Positions 45,686-54,464 of a DNA stretch of 64,000 nt are shown piece after piece; within the stretch, counting starts at the first letter, position 1; every line of letters begins with the position of its first letter. The DNA is from Halioxenophilus sp033283405. Lineage in GTDB: Bacteria > Pseudomonadota > Gammaproteobacteria > Pseudomonadales > Cellvibrionaceae. The DNA lies in assembly GCF_033283405.1 (NCBI RefSeq), contig NZ_JAWMQR010000001.1, positions 1,116,001-1,180,000 on the forward strand. Direction: 5' to 3'. The notes beneath the pieces were generated by a model that saw only the letters and a list, made by a program, of their open reading frames with translations, was not told the origin of the DNA and did not search any database. The translations under genes were made by a program, and so were the position numbers.

Positions 45686-46626
45686 GCGACAAACACTATC
45701 TGGCACTCTCCGGCGGTGTCGGCGGCGCCAAACTGGCCCATGGTCTCGCCCAAGTATTGGCCCCGGAGCAGCTCACCATCGCCGTGAATGTGGGCGATGA
45801 CTTCGAGCACCTGGGGCTGCCTATCTGGCCCGACCTCGACACCGTCCTCTACACCCTGGCCGGTATCGCCAACCCTGATCAGGGTTGGGGCCGGGCCGAT
45901 GAGAGCTGGCAGGTACTGGACGAGCTTAAACAGCTGGCCGGCCCCAGTTGGTTTTTACTGGGCGACAAAGATATCGCCCTGCACCTGGCGCGCCGCCATC
46001 TGCTCGACCAGGGGTTAGATGCCAGCACCGTCGCGCAAAGCCTGGCCAAGCGTCTGGGTATACACCAGCGGGTGTTGCCGGTCAGCAACGACCCCCTGCG
46101 CACCCTGGTCGAAACCGACGAGGGGTGGCTGGAGTTTCAGCGCTACTTTGTTGGTCGCCGGGCAGAGCCCACCCTGCAGAGCCTGCAGTTTAAAGGTGCC
46201 CAACAGGCCCAGCTGGCACCGGGTGTTCGCGAGGCGCTAACCCACCCCGGCCTTGCCGGCGTGATCCTCTGCCCCTCCAACCCCTACCTCAGTATTATGC
46301 CGATGCTGGCCGTGGCCGAGCTTAAAGAGCGGCTGCAGACGTTAACGGTACCGGTAGTTGCCGTCTCCCCCATCGTGGCCGGAATGGCTTTGAAGGGTCC
46401 GGCTGCAAAAATCATGGCCGAGCTGGGTGTCGAGCCCAAGGCCAACACCATCGCCGAGCTCTACCACGACTTTGTCGACCTCACTCTGGTGGATAACGCC
46501 GATGCCGAGCTGGTGGCCGGCGACCGGCGCTGCCTGGCGACCGCCACCGTCATGAAAACCGTTGACGATAGAAAAGCGCTGGCCCGGCAGTGCCTGGCCG
46601 AAATTGAGCGGCTGCAACAGTGCTGA
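45682..46626 (+). CDS. cofD: CofD, 2-phospho-L-lactate (or analogue) transferase of F420 biosynthesis
   Basis: A transferase of 314 residues that moves the phospho-acid from the GDP-linked donor made by CofC to FO, giving F420-0 or dehydro-F420-0. Diagnostic motifs are LSGGVGGAKLAHGL (residues 8-21), NVGDDFEHLGLPIWPDLD, SNDPLRTLVET and VSPIVAGMALKGPAAKIMAE. The length is that of CofD/FbiA. ATGA overlap with cofE shows translational coupling. It is the last gene of the operon; the palindrome at 46639 follows. Confidence 0.93.
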   Translation: MSDKHYLALSGGVGGAKLAHGLAQVLAPEQLTIAVNVGDDFEHLGLPIWPDLDTVLYTLAGIANPDQGWGRADESWQVLDELKQLAGPSWFLLGDKDIALHLARRHLLDQGLDASTVAQSLAKRLGIHQRVLPVSNDPLRTLVETDEGWLEFQRYFVGRRAEPTLQSLQFKGAQQAQLAPGVREALTHPGLAGVILCPSNPYLSIMPMLAVAELKERLQTLTVPVVAVSPIVAGMALKGPAAKIMAELGVEPKANTIAELYHDFVDLTLVDNADAELVAGDRRCLATATVMKTVDDRKALARQCLAEIERLQQC

Positions 46627-46638
46627 GTTGACTGTGCA

Positions 46639-46683
46639 AGAGCCGGCTGACTTAGCAGGCGGCTCTCACTCACCCACAGGGTG
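46639..46683. terminator. Hairpins between convergent cofD and TonB receptor genes
   Basis: AGAGCCG (46639-46645) pairs with CGGCTCT (46660-46666), and a second small hairpin CACCC-ACA-GGGTG follows at 46671-46683. They fill the 77-base gap between two convergent operons. No T-run follows on the plus strand. They may give bidirectional or Rho-assisted termination. Confidence 0.4.
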
Positions 46684-46703
46684 TGGCAGTGGTGATGTGA
46701 AAA

Positions 46704-49109
46704 TTAGAGGAAGCTATCCAGGCGGACGTTTAAGCGCAGAATCACCTCCCGCCCCGGTTCAACATTACAGCCCAACTCATCTATCCCCGCCGGACCACGG
46801 CTGTCACCGCCGGTAATCACGCCGCTGAACACCGCCGCATTGGCCAGGTTGGCGTTAACGCAGTTACCGCTGACCAGCTCGTCGGTGACGTTTTTGCCAA
46901 TCAACGCCACCTCCCAGCTGTTGTCTCGGCCAGCCAGAATGGCACTGACATTAAGCTTGGTGTAAGCATCCTGAATCATGTCATCGCGCAGCAGCAGGTT
47001 GGTGTAGTAGTCGTCCGAGTAGGAGCCATTCACGCCCAGCGTCAGGGACAAACCGTTGTTAAATGCCAGCTCGTAATCGACACCGAGGTTGGCGGTCAGG
47101 TCCGGCGCCCGCACCAGATCGCCACCGGAGAGATCCTGGGCGGTGTAGAGGCCGGTATTGGCATCGAAGCCCCGGTTACACCCTTCGGAGATCATCTGGC
47201 CACCCCAGCAGTTGGCGTTATCAAACTTATCGTACTCCGCCTGGTTGTAGTTGAAGCCCCCGTAAACGCTCACCCCAGCCAGCGCCGCCGGCAGATAGTT
47301 GAAGTCGAAATCGATCCCGTAGATATCGGCCGAAGCGGCATTAAGGGTACGAATAACAATCTCGCCGTTGCGGTTCTCATTGGCCCCCACCTGCATATCT
47401 TGGTACTGGTTGTAGTAGGCGGCCAGATTGAGGCTTAAATGACGCTCCAGCAGCTGCGACTTCAGACCCAACTCGTAGCCGGTGACCTTTTCATCGTCAA
47501 AAGAGGGATCTTCACCGGCAGTGGGGATGGTCACCGTATCGAACGAGCCCGACTTATAGGCCTGTTTCACCGAGCCAAACAGGGTCAGATCGTCGCTGGC
47601 AAAATAGCTGACACTCAACTCCGGCGATACGTTATCCGAAGAGAGCTTCGGCCGGGCGACCGCCACCGGCGTCGGCGTGCCGGTGATGGTGTTGAGGATA
47701 TCAATGCTGCGCTCCTCGTCGGTCCAGCGGGCACCAATCGCCACCTCGACGCTGGGCGAGACCGCCCAAATCAGCTGACCAAAGAGTGAGATGGATTCAA
47801 TATCGATGGTCTGCTCCCCCCGGTTAAGCGCCGGCGGCAGGCCGTAAAAGGTGTTACCGATAACGTTGTTGCGATAGAACATCTCGCCGTCGTGGTAGAA
47901 AGCCCCCAACAGATAGTTGAGCGGCGCGCTGCTGTAGTCGGAGGTGAGACGAATCTCCTGAGTGAAATCGGTGCGGTCGAAGTCTGGGTCGGCCACCAGC
48001 GCCGGTGCCGCCGACGTGGTAGCAGTGCCGTTGATCATCGACTCCTGCTGCAGATCGTAGTAACCCGATACCGAGGTGAGCGTCAGCGCCTCGTGCAAAT
48101 CGTAATTCAACTCCAGGGTGCCGAAGTTCTGCTGCTGATCAAAAAACTGCACGCCATTGTTGCGCACACCGATAAAGGCGTTAGGGCTGACATCGACAAT
48201 GTGCACGGTGTCATCGATCCGGCAGTCGTCACCACCGCCGATAAACGGAATCGGCAAAGGCTGCGGTGCCGCCAAGCCATCCGGGCAGGAGGCCAACTGC
48301 AGCGCGCCGGCGTCGCCCTCGGTATGGGCCTCGGCGATGTTCACCTTTAACTGGGCGGAGAGCACTGCACTGGGCTGCCATTTGGCAGTACCGCGCACCA
48401 ACCACTCCCGTTGGGGAGCGAAATCCCGCTCTTGAGGGTTCTGAGCCCCGGTATCAAAACCGGCAAAGGCCTCTGCCTCATTGCGGAAGTAGCCCTGACG
48501 CTCACTATAGGTGGTGGCCAGGCGCACGCCGAAGGTATCGGTAATTGGCCCGGAGACAATAAAATCGGTGACGTCCTGCTCGGCTTCAAACTCCCGCCCC
48601 TGGCGCAACAACAACTCGAACTCATCGCTGGGGCCGGCGGTGGTAATGGCGATAACACCGCCGGGGCTGGCCTTACCGTAGAAGAGTGCCTGGGGCCCTT
48701 TAAACACCTCCACCTGCGCCATGTCGAATAGACCGGCCTTGTAGGCCAGCCCCTGGGTCATCTGCATACCGTCGATGTTGAGTGATACCGACTGATCAAT
48801 AGTGGCATTGAGGGTACTGGTGCCCACGCCACGCAGCGACAACTGCGAACCAAAGCTCAAGGTGGCTGAACCGGTTACCAGGCCCGGAACACGGTCGGAG
48901 ATGGCTTGAATGTCGTTAGTGGCAAAACGGGATATTTGCTCCTGGCTGAGAACGGTAGCCACGACCGGAACTTTCATTATCGATTCGGCCCGCTTACGGG
49001 CGGTAACCACAATCTCTTCTAATTCATTGCCCTGTGCGTGTACGGGCAGAGTGGTGACGCTGGCAGCAGCGGCTAAAACCGCGACGGCCGATTTTACATA
49101 GCTGGTCAT
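46704..49109 (-). CDS. TonB-dependent outer-membrane receptor
   Basis: A receptor of 801 residues with a signal peptide ending TTLPVHAQG (about residue 26). The plug start is ELEEIVVTARKRAESIMKVPVVATVL, the plug signature GPQALFYGKASPGGVIAI is clear, and a long barrel follows, ending LRLNVRLDSFL. It lies at the 3' side of the F420 operon on the opposite strand. The ending on Leu instead of Phe is less common for barrel assembly. It is likely a second uptake receptor for the island's substrate or an intermediate; the ligand is unknown. A terminator at 49211 isolates it from upstream genes on the same strand. Confidence 0.9.
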   Translation of the reverse strand: MTSYVKSAVAVLAAAASVTTLPVHAQGNELEEIVVTARKRAESIMKVPVVATVLSQEQISRFATNDIQAISDRVPGLVTGSATLSFGSQLSLRGVGTSTLNATIDQSVSLNIDGMQMTQGLAYKAGLFDMAQVEVFKGPQALFYGKASPGGVIAITTAGPSDEFELLLRQGREFEAEQDVTDFIVSGPITDTFGVRLATTYSERQGYFRNEAEAFAGFDTGAQNPQERDFAPQREWLVRGTAKWQPSAVLSAQLKVNIAEAHTEGDAGALQLASCPDGLAAPQPLPIPFIGGGDDCRIDDTVHIVDVSPNAFIGVRNNGVQFFDQQQNFGTLELNYDLHEALTLTSVSGYYDLQQESMINGTATTSAAPALVADPDFDRTDFTQEIRLTSDYSSAPLNYLLGAFYHDGEMFYRNNVIGNTFYGLPPALNRGEQTIDIESISLFGQLIWAVSPSVEVAIGARWTDEERSIDILNTITGTPTPVAVARPKLSSDNVSPELSVSYFASDDLTLFGSVKQAYKSGSFDTVTIPTAGEDPSFDDEKVTGYELGLKSQLLERHLSLNLAAYYNQYQDMQVGANENRNGEIVIRTLNAASADIYGIDFDFNYLPAALAGVSVYGGFNYNQAEYDKFDNANCWGGQMISEGCNRGFDANTGLYTAQDLSGGDLVRAPDLTANLGVDYELAFNNGLSLTLGVNGSYSDDYYTNLLLRDDMIQDAYTKLNVSAILAGRDNSWEVALIGKNVTDELVSGNCVNANLANAAVFSGVITGGDSRGPAGIDELGCNVEPGREVILRLNVRLDSFL

Positions 49110-49210
49110 AGGTTGGGACTCTCAATGGCAACACAGAAAATTATTGTTATCGGAACTTTGCGTGCTTTTTCAGAGTGGCGTTTCTGTCGTTTTTTATCGT
49201 TTTTATTATG

Positions 49211-49244
49211 AAAAAACTGGCCGTTACCGAGCAGTAACGACCAG
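49211..49244 (-). terminator. Rho-independent terminator downstream of the second KstD-like gene
   Basis: CTGGCCGTTAC (49217-49227) and GTAACGACCAG (49234-49244) form an 11-base stem with one mismatch and a 6-base loop. On the minus strand the stem runs straight into TTTTTT (49216-49211). It ends transcripts coming from the KstD/TonB unit before the receptor gene at 49109. Confidence 0.78.
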
Positions 49245-49346
49245 TGGCAAGCTCGTACCGGCGGAAGAAAGTCGGTTGACTAAACAACGCCGGTAACGAG
49301 CGACCCGCTCCGAAATTGAAGCGAGGCGATTAGGCAGGAGGACTTT

Positions 49347-49418
49347 ATGAAGAAAGCGGCGGCAAGCCAATGGCGAGATTGCTCAAACGCCGCTAGAGGA
49401 AAGTTTAAGCACCGGTAA
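49347..49418 (+). CDS. Putative 23-residue basic small protein
   Basis: An open frame starts at ATG 49347, with a perfect AGGAGG (49336-49341) five bases upstream. It encodes a Lys/Arg-rich peptide beginning MKKAAASQWRDCS and ending RGKFKHR, and ends in TAA at 49418. Its 3' end overlaps the stop of the minus-strand KstD-like gene by 14 bases. I see no clear promoter. The strong ribosome-binding site is the only evidence; it may be chance. Confidence 0.3.
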   Translation: MKKAAASQWRDCSNAARGKFKHR

Positions 49419-51075
49419 GGGCATGTTTTGCCGCCAGGTAGCCGAAGGTGTAGGCCGGGCCGATACTGGCACCAGCACCGGGGTAGACACGCCCCATTAC
49501 CGAAGCGGTCGATACCCCGGAGGCGTACAGCCCTTCAATGACTGAGCCATCGCCACGCAACACCCGCGCGTGCTCATCGGTTACCACGCCACCGTAGGTA
49601 CTCACATCCCCCGGCACCACCGGGATGGCGTAGAATGGCCCTTTTTCAATGGTGCCCAGGGTACCGTTGGGCTTGTGCAGAAAATCACCCAACCAGCGGT
49701 CATAGGCGCGCTGACCGCGCTGGAAGTCTTTATCGTCGTTGTTGTGTACAAAGCCGTTAAAACGTTCAACCGTCAACTGCAGGTTAGTGGCATCCACCTC
49801 CAGTAGTTGCGCCAACTGCTCAAGGCTTTCCGCCTTTTGCAAATAGCCACTGTCGTACCACTGCTGGGGTTTTTTCGAGCCGGGCATGGTGCCGGCCAAC
49901 ATATATTTTTTCATGTATTGGCTATCGAAAATCATCCAGCTCGGTACCGCCGGCACGCTTTTATTGCGCTCCAGCATGCCTTTGCAGAAGGCCATGTAGG
50001 AGCCACCCTCATTCATATAGCGCAGGCCCGACTGGTCCACCAAAATTGCGTGTGGCTTGGCCACTGAACTCTGTATGGAGACACGGATATCACCGTTACG
50101 GCTGCCGGGAGGTAGCGTGCACTGGTTGCCGACCATCTCATCCATCTGCGCGATAGCCGCCCCCTTTTGCACCATCTCCTGCAACATCTCACCGGTATCG
50201 GTGGGGGCGGCACTGGTCCATAACTCCTGGGTGCCTGGCAGATATTGGTCACGCATGGCCTGATTGTGCGCAAAACCGCCGGCATTAATCAGCACCCCTT
50301 TTTTGCCAGCGATACGCCAGGGTTGGCCATCTTTGGTGGTGACCACACCAACCACTTTCTGCTCTTCAATAATCAACTCGGTTACCGGGCTCTCGGTGCG
50401 AACATCGACCCCCGCCTTAAGGTTGGCTTGCAGCATGCGCGCCTGCAGCGCCGCGCCCGCACCGACATACTCCTTGCCCGTTAACTTTGCACCAATGGCC
50501 CGCGCCATTACCTTTAACAGCAAGCTGAACGACAGCCAGCAGCGTTTAAAGTTAGGTAGCAGTAACGCCTCATCCACTCTGGCCGGCAGATCGAGAAAAC
50601 CGGGGCGCATCTTCGCTTTCCACTCACCCAGCTCATTAATATTAAACAGTTCCGCACCGACACTGCGGCCACACTCAAGCCCGCCGGGGCGCTCATCGTA
50701 GTAGTCCGGCCAATATTTATAGCGGTCAATCTTAATGCCCTGCTCGACCAGAAAATCGAGCATCTGGGGCGCCTCCTGGAGGTAGGTCTGTTTGCGGATT
50801 TCAGTGGAACCCGGGGTGTCGTAGTTTGCAGCCGTGAGATTATCGAGGTAGGTTTTGGCTTTATCGTAGCTCTCTTCGATGCCATCACGTTTCAGGAAGC
50901 GGTTATTGGGAATCCACATCACACCGCCAGAGCGGGCGGTTGACCCACCAATCAAATCCGACTTTTCCAACATAACCACTTGGCTATTGCGAGTGGCGGC
51001 AAACAGTGCCGCGCTCATGCCGCCAGCGCCACTGCCCACCACTACAAAGTCGAAAACCTCATCAAAATTGTTCAT
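49405..51075 (-). CDS. KstD-like FAD-dependent dehydrogenase, second copy
   Basis: A flavoprotein of 556 residues from the 3-ketosteroid delta-1-dehydrogenase family. The FAD motif is FVVVGSGAGGMSAALFA with MLEKSDLIGGSTARSGG; the C-terminal active-site segment is PFYAIPVVPGDVSTYGG with SGVSTASVMGRVYPGAGASIGP. Numerous shared stretches with the protein at 34479 (for instance WIPNNR and EAPQML) show common ancestry, with enough differences to suggest distinct substrates or ring positions. I take ATG at 51075; a TTG at 51090 is an alternative. It follows a TonB receptor gene (76-base gap) and is probably co-transcribed with it. Confidence 0.85.
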   Translation of the reverse strand: MNNFDEVFDFVVVGSGAGGMSAALFAATRNSQVVMLEKSDLIGGSTARSGGVMWIPNNRFLKRDGIEESYDKAKTYLDNLTAANYDTPGSTEIRKQTYLQEAPQMLDFLVEQGIKIDRYKYWPDYYDERPGGLECGRSVGAELFNINELGEWKAKMRPGFLDLPARVDEALLLPNFKRCWLSFSLLLKVMARAIGAKLTGKEYVGAGAALQARMLQANLKAGVDVRTESPVTELIIEEQKVVGVVTTKDGQPWRIAGKKGVLINAGGFAHNQAMRDQYLPGTQELWTSAAPTDTGEMLQEMVQKGAAIAQMDEMVGNQCTLPPGSRNGDIRVSIQSSVAKPHAILVDQSGLRYMNEGGSYMAFCKGMLERNKSVPAVPSWMIFDSQYMKKYMLAGTMPGSKKPQQWYDSGYLQKAESLEQLAQLLEVDATNLQLTVERFNGFVHNNDDKDFQRGQRAYDRWLGDFLHKPNGTLGTIEKGPFYAIPVVPGDVSTYGGVVTDEHARVLRGDGSVIEGLYASGVSTASVMGRVYPGAGASIGPAYTFGYLAAKHALTGA

Positions 51076-51104
51076 ATTATTTTTATCCAAAGCCCGAAAT
51101 AATT

Positions 51105-51126
51105 CGGCACCACTGACGTGGTGCCG
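51105..51126 (-). other. Perfect hairpin between TonB receptor and KstD-like genes
   Basis: CGGCACCAC (51105-51113) and GTGGTGCCG (51118-51126) form a 9-base perfect stem with a 4-base loop in the 75-base gap. Only a weak T-rich stretch follows on the minus strand. It may be a leaky terminator or RNA-processing site that sets the ratio of receptor to enzyme. Confidence 0.5.
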
Positions 51127-51150
51127 TGTCGCTCCGATTGGAAAGTTTAA

Positions 51151-53322
51151 TTAAAAATCGAACGCAATGGTAACACCATAACTGCGTGGCGCCGCTGGAA
51201 TGGCGTTATCGGCAAATGGGCCAACGGTCAGTTTCTGTGTGTAATACTCCTCATCCAACAGGTTGCGCCCCCACAACTCCACCCGCCACTGCTCAGCCGC
51301 CCGATAGGTGATGGAGGAGTTCAACAGCTCAAAGGATGGCTGCTCCAGGCGATTATCCGGCTCAAAGAAATAACCATCGTTGTAGCTGTAGACCACTGTC
51401 AGATCGATGACGGAGCTGTCTCTCAACGGCAGGGAATAATTCACCCCCAGGTTACCGGCAAATTCCGGGGCCAGTGGTGTTTTATTGCCCGAGGCATCAG
51501 CCAAGGTTTCGCTGGCACCGAAAGGGAAGTTCGGGTTTAACGAGGTGATGGGGGCATAGGGGAAATCGGTAAATTCCGAATCCAACCAGGAGAGCGCACC
51601 AAACAACCGCAGGTTATTGGTGGGCACCGCTTCAAATTCCACCTCCAGGCCATCCAAATCCACCGCGGCTGCGTTGAGCAAAGTCGGCACCGGGTTATCA
51701 CCGGCCGCCGAACGGACTTGATAATCACTGATCTCATAATGGAACAGAGAGGCGTTAAAACGCAGTCGCCGTTCAAACAGCTCCGACTTCACACCCACTT
51801 CGAAGGCATCGATGGTTTGTGGTTTTACCGGCGCCTGGGTTATGGCCGACATGGAAAAGGTACCCGCCTTATAGCCACGATTGTAAGAGGCGTAGACATT
51901 CACGTTGTCGTTAATAATCTGGCGCAGCGACAACCGATAAGTGGGCTCATTCTCTTTCACCGATTCATCTGCGGTGGCCAGGGTAAAGTCGTTGGCGATG
52001 AGTGCCTGGCGTCCTTCAAAATCCAACTTATCACGCGTGTAGCGCCCGCCCAGGGTGAGAATGGTTTTTTCGGTGATATCGTAAGAGGCTTCACCAAACA
52101 GTGCGTAAGAGGTGGTTTCCAGTTTGGAGTAGACGGCGTAATCGGCACCGCCCAAGGCCAAACCGGTGTGCGATTGCGGATCCAGATCAGCGTTTAAACG
52201 CAGCAGGAAAATACCGGTCTGCCAGTTCAAACGACCGCTACTGTTGGAGGCCAGACGAAACTCCTGCTGATAGGACTCTTCGGTATCTTCCACCCGAATA
52301 TTAAATAGATCCAACGGCGTTAAATCGGTATCGAAATAGCTGTCGTTTTCGCCGTGACGATGGCCAGTGATGCTGGTTAACGTGGCCCAGTCGAGGTCAA
52401 TGTCAGCGGTTAAATTTACGCCGTAACTCTGCAGATTAATGTACGGCCGCGATGTGGTGTTGATATCGTAGGGGTCGTCCAGTGGTTGCGTACCGAGCAG
52501 GCCAATGGAGTCCTGATCCAGGCGGAACCCAAGGGAGTAGGTATCCGACGATTTGGCATATTCACCGGCGAGCGTAAATTTGGCTTTATCGCTAGGCGTC
52601 CAGACCCATTTACTGCGCGCACCCCAATCCCAACCTCTGCCGATTTCGTCACCGGTGGCGAGATTCTCACCCCAGCCTTTCTCCTGGGAGCTGGAGGTCA
52701 GTGCAATATCGGCCGCCAAGGTATCGGTAAGTGGTCCCGCCAAATAGGCTTGGGCCAGGGAGGTGTCGTAGTTGTCGTAGCCGAGTTTAACGTTGCCGGT
52801 GAACTCCTGCCCCGGTTCGCGGGTAATGATGTTCACCAAACCGCCACTGGAGTTACGGCCAAACAGAGTACCCTGGGGCCCTTTCAGCACCTCGATGCGC
52901 TCAATATTGTTGAACTTCATCGCCACCTGTTTCAGTGATGGCATAAAGACACCATCCACATAAAAGGCGTTGGTGCCCTCTTCTCCGGTACCGGCGCTGG
53001 TATTACCGACCCCGCGCACAAAGAAAATCGCCGATGGCCCAGAGACCGCCATCTGAATACTGGGTACCACCGCCGATAACTCCCGAGTGGAACGGATACC
53101 GGCGTTATCCAATGCCGCTTGCGACATGGCCACCACCGAAATCGGCACCTCTTGCAAACTCTCTTCGCGGCGTTGCGCCGTAACCACAATCTCCTCCATA
53201 ACAAATGCCTCCTCAGCCATGGCCGAGGGCAGTTGCGCTAAAGCGAAACCAGCCATTAAAGCGGCACTGGCGGCCGCCACCGGTGGACGTTGAATAGGGT
53301 CAACGAATTGTTTGTGTGACAT
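51151..53322 (-). CDS. TonB-dependent outer-membrane receptor
   Basis: A receptor of 723 residues, with a signal peptide ending LPSAMAEEA (about residue 37). The plug start is MEEIVVTAQRREESLQEVPI, the plug signature is EVLKGPQGTLFGRNSSGGLV, and the barrel ends on Phe (VTIAFDF). It resembles receptors found in sphingomonad-type and marine gammaproteobacterial catabolic islands. Directly below lies the second KstD-like gene, so the imported compound is probably a substrate of that enzyme or its pathway; the ligand is unknown. Confidence 0.92.
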   Translation of the reverse strand: MSHKQFVDPIQRPPVAAASAALMAGFALAQLPSAMAEEAFVMEEIVVTAQRREESLQEVPISVVAMSQAALDNAGIRSTRELSAVVPSIQMAVSGPSAIFFVRGVGNTSAGTGEEGTNAFYVDGVFMPSLKQVAMKFNNIERIEVLKGPQGTLFGRNSSGGLVNIITREPGQEFTGNVKLGYDNYDTSLAQAYLAGPLTDTLAADIALTSSSQEKGWGENLATGDEIGRGWDWGARSKWVWTPSDKAKFTLAGEYAKSSDTYSLGFRLDQDSIGLLGTQPLDDPYDINTTSRPYINLQSYGVNLTADIDLDWATLTSITGHRHGENDSYFDTDLTPLDLFNIRVEDTEESYQQEFRLASNSSGRLNWQTGIFLLRLNADLDPQSHTGLALGGADYAVYSKLETTSYALFGEASYDITEKTILTLGGRYTRDKLDFEGRQALIANDFTLATADESVKENEPTYRLSLRQIINDNVNVYASYNRGYKAGTFSMSAITQAPVKPQTIDAFEVGVKSELFERRLRFNASLFHYEISDYQVRSAAGDNPVPTLLNAAAVDLDGLEVEFEAVPTNNLRLFGALSWLDSEFTDFPYAPITSLNPNFPFGASETLADASGNKTPLAPEFAGNLGVNYSLPLRDSSVIDLTVVYSYNDGYFFEPDNRLEQPSFELLNSSITYRAAEQWRVELWGRNLLDEEYYTQKLTVGPFADNAIPAAPRSYGVTIAFDF

Positions 53323-53466
53323 CTGAAAACCTCAATTTTTATAGTTATGTAGTGTGAAAACCTCAAATGTCGGAGGCTTCGGTAATCATCGCCCGCCTAC
53401 CGCTAAGTAAAGATCAGCAGGCGCTTCCTTACTTTTGAGAAAACGGAAAAAAGCAGGTAATAAATT

Positions 53467-54414
53467 TCAACTGGCACCGAGCACAGTGCCCAACTCTTCG
53501 GTAGGGGTTGAGGGTGTCGAGTAGCCGCTACTCAAGTCGTTAATTTGTGCGAAGTTATCGGCAATCTGCTCGGCGCTGGGCGGTGTTGAGCGCGACCCCT
53601 GCCAGCCGCTGGCCACACCGACAAACACCCGCGCCACCCGACCGGCACAGGAGGAGTAGACACTGTGGCTTACCTGGCATTGATTACTCGCCAGATAAGT
53701 CACCAAGCCGCTGACAAACTCCGGCTGCATGGCGTTCTCTGCGCGCTTTAAAAATTCCGCAGCCTTGGCCAATACTTTTTCATCAATGGCTTCACTGGCT
53801 TTGTCGGTCATCCGGCTGAAGGCCACCGGCATTACCGCATTACACAGGATGCCCAACTCGCGGCCTTCGTGGGCCAAGGTATTCATTAAACCGAAAACCC
53901 CGGCCTTGGCAGCGCCGTAACAGCCCTGGGTGGGATTGCCAAAAATACCGGCACTGGAGGCGGTAAAGACAATTCGGCCGTAACCCTGTTGCTGCATCAC
54001 CTGCCAGGCCGCTTTGCTGGTGTGGTAACTGCCCAGCAGGTGCACATTCAGCAGCGCTTGCAGATCTTCCACTTTCGAATCGACCAACAAGCCCATGCGC
54101 ATATTGCCGGCGTTATTGATCAGGGCATCTACCCGGCCGAAGGTGTTTAGTGCCGTGGCAATAATATTTTGGGCACCGCTCTCGGAGGCCACCGAGTCGT
54201 AACTGGCCACCGCTTTGCCGCCGGCGGCAATAATTTCCGCAACCACCTGATCGGCCATGGTCGAGCTACCACGACCACCTTCCACCGCGCCGCCCAAATC
54301 ATTGACGACCACCTGGCCACCGCGGCGGGCTATCTCCAAGGCATAACCGCGCCCCAAACCGCCGCCGGCGCCGGTCACCACCACCACTTGATTATCAAAA
54401 CGTATTTCAGACAC
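53467..54414 (-). CDS. SDR resembling the N-terminal domain of multifunctional enzyme type 2 (17-beta-HSD4)
   Basis: An SDR of 315 residues. The cofactor motif VVVTGAGGGLGRGYALE followed by VVNDLGG is the hallmark of the MFE-2/HSD17B4 (3R)-hydroxyacyl-CoA dehydrogenase group. NNAG, Ser in FTASSAG and the catalytic CYGAAKAG are present. The C-terminal extension of about 80 residues (after about 235) has no SCP-2 or hydratase domain. Group members oxidise 3-hydroxyacyl-CoA esters of long or ring-bearing chains. It lies 50 bases below the P450 gene and is probably co-transcribed with it. Confidence 0.88.
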   Translation of the reverse strand: MSEIRFDNQVVVVTGAGGGLGRGYALEIARRGGQVVVNDLGGAVEGGRGSSTMADQVVAEIIAAGGKAVASYDSVASESGAQNIIATALNTFGRVDALINNAGNMRMGLLVDSKVEDLQALLNVHLLGSYHTSKAAWQVMQQQGYGRIVFTASSAGIFGNPTQGCYGAAKAGVFGLMNTLAHEGRELGILCNAVMPVAFSRMTDKASEAIDEKVLAKAAEFLKRAENAMQPEFVSGLVTYLASNQCQVSHSVYSSCAGRVARVFVGVASGWQGSRSTPPSAEQIADNFAQINDLSSGYSTPSTPTEELGTVLGAS

Positions 54415-54464
54415 GCGCTTAACCTCTGCTTATTAAAATTATCTGCGCAGCAATGTAGGTTGAA

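Noticed and set aside
37882..46626. Secondary-metabolite gene cluster using F420
   Set aside because: No polyketide, peptide or terpene synthase gene is present; the neighbours are catabolic oxidoreductases and TonB receptors, so catabolism explains the region better.
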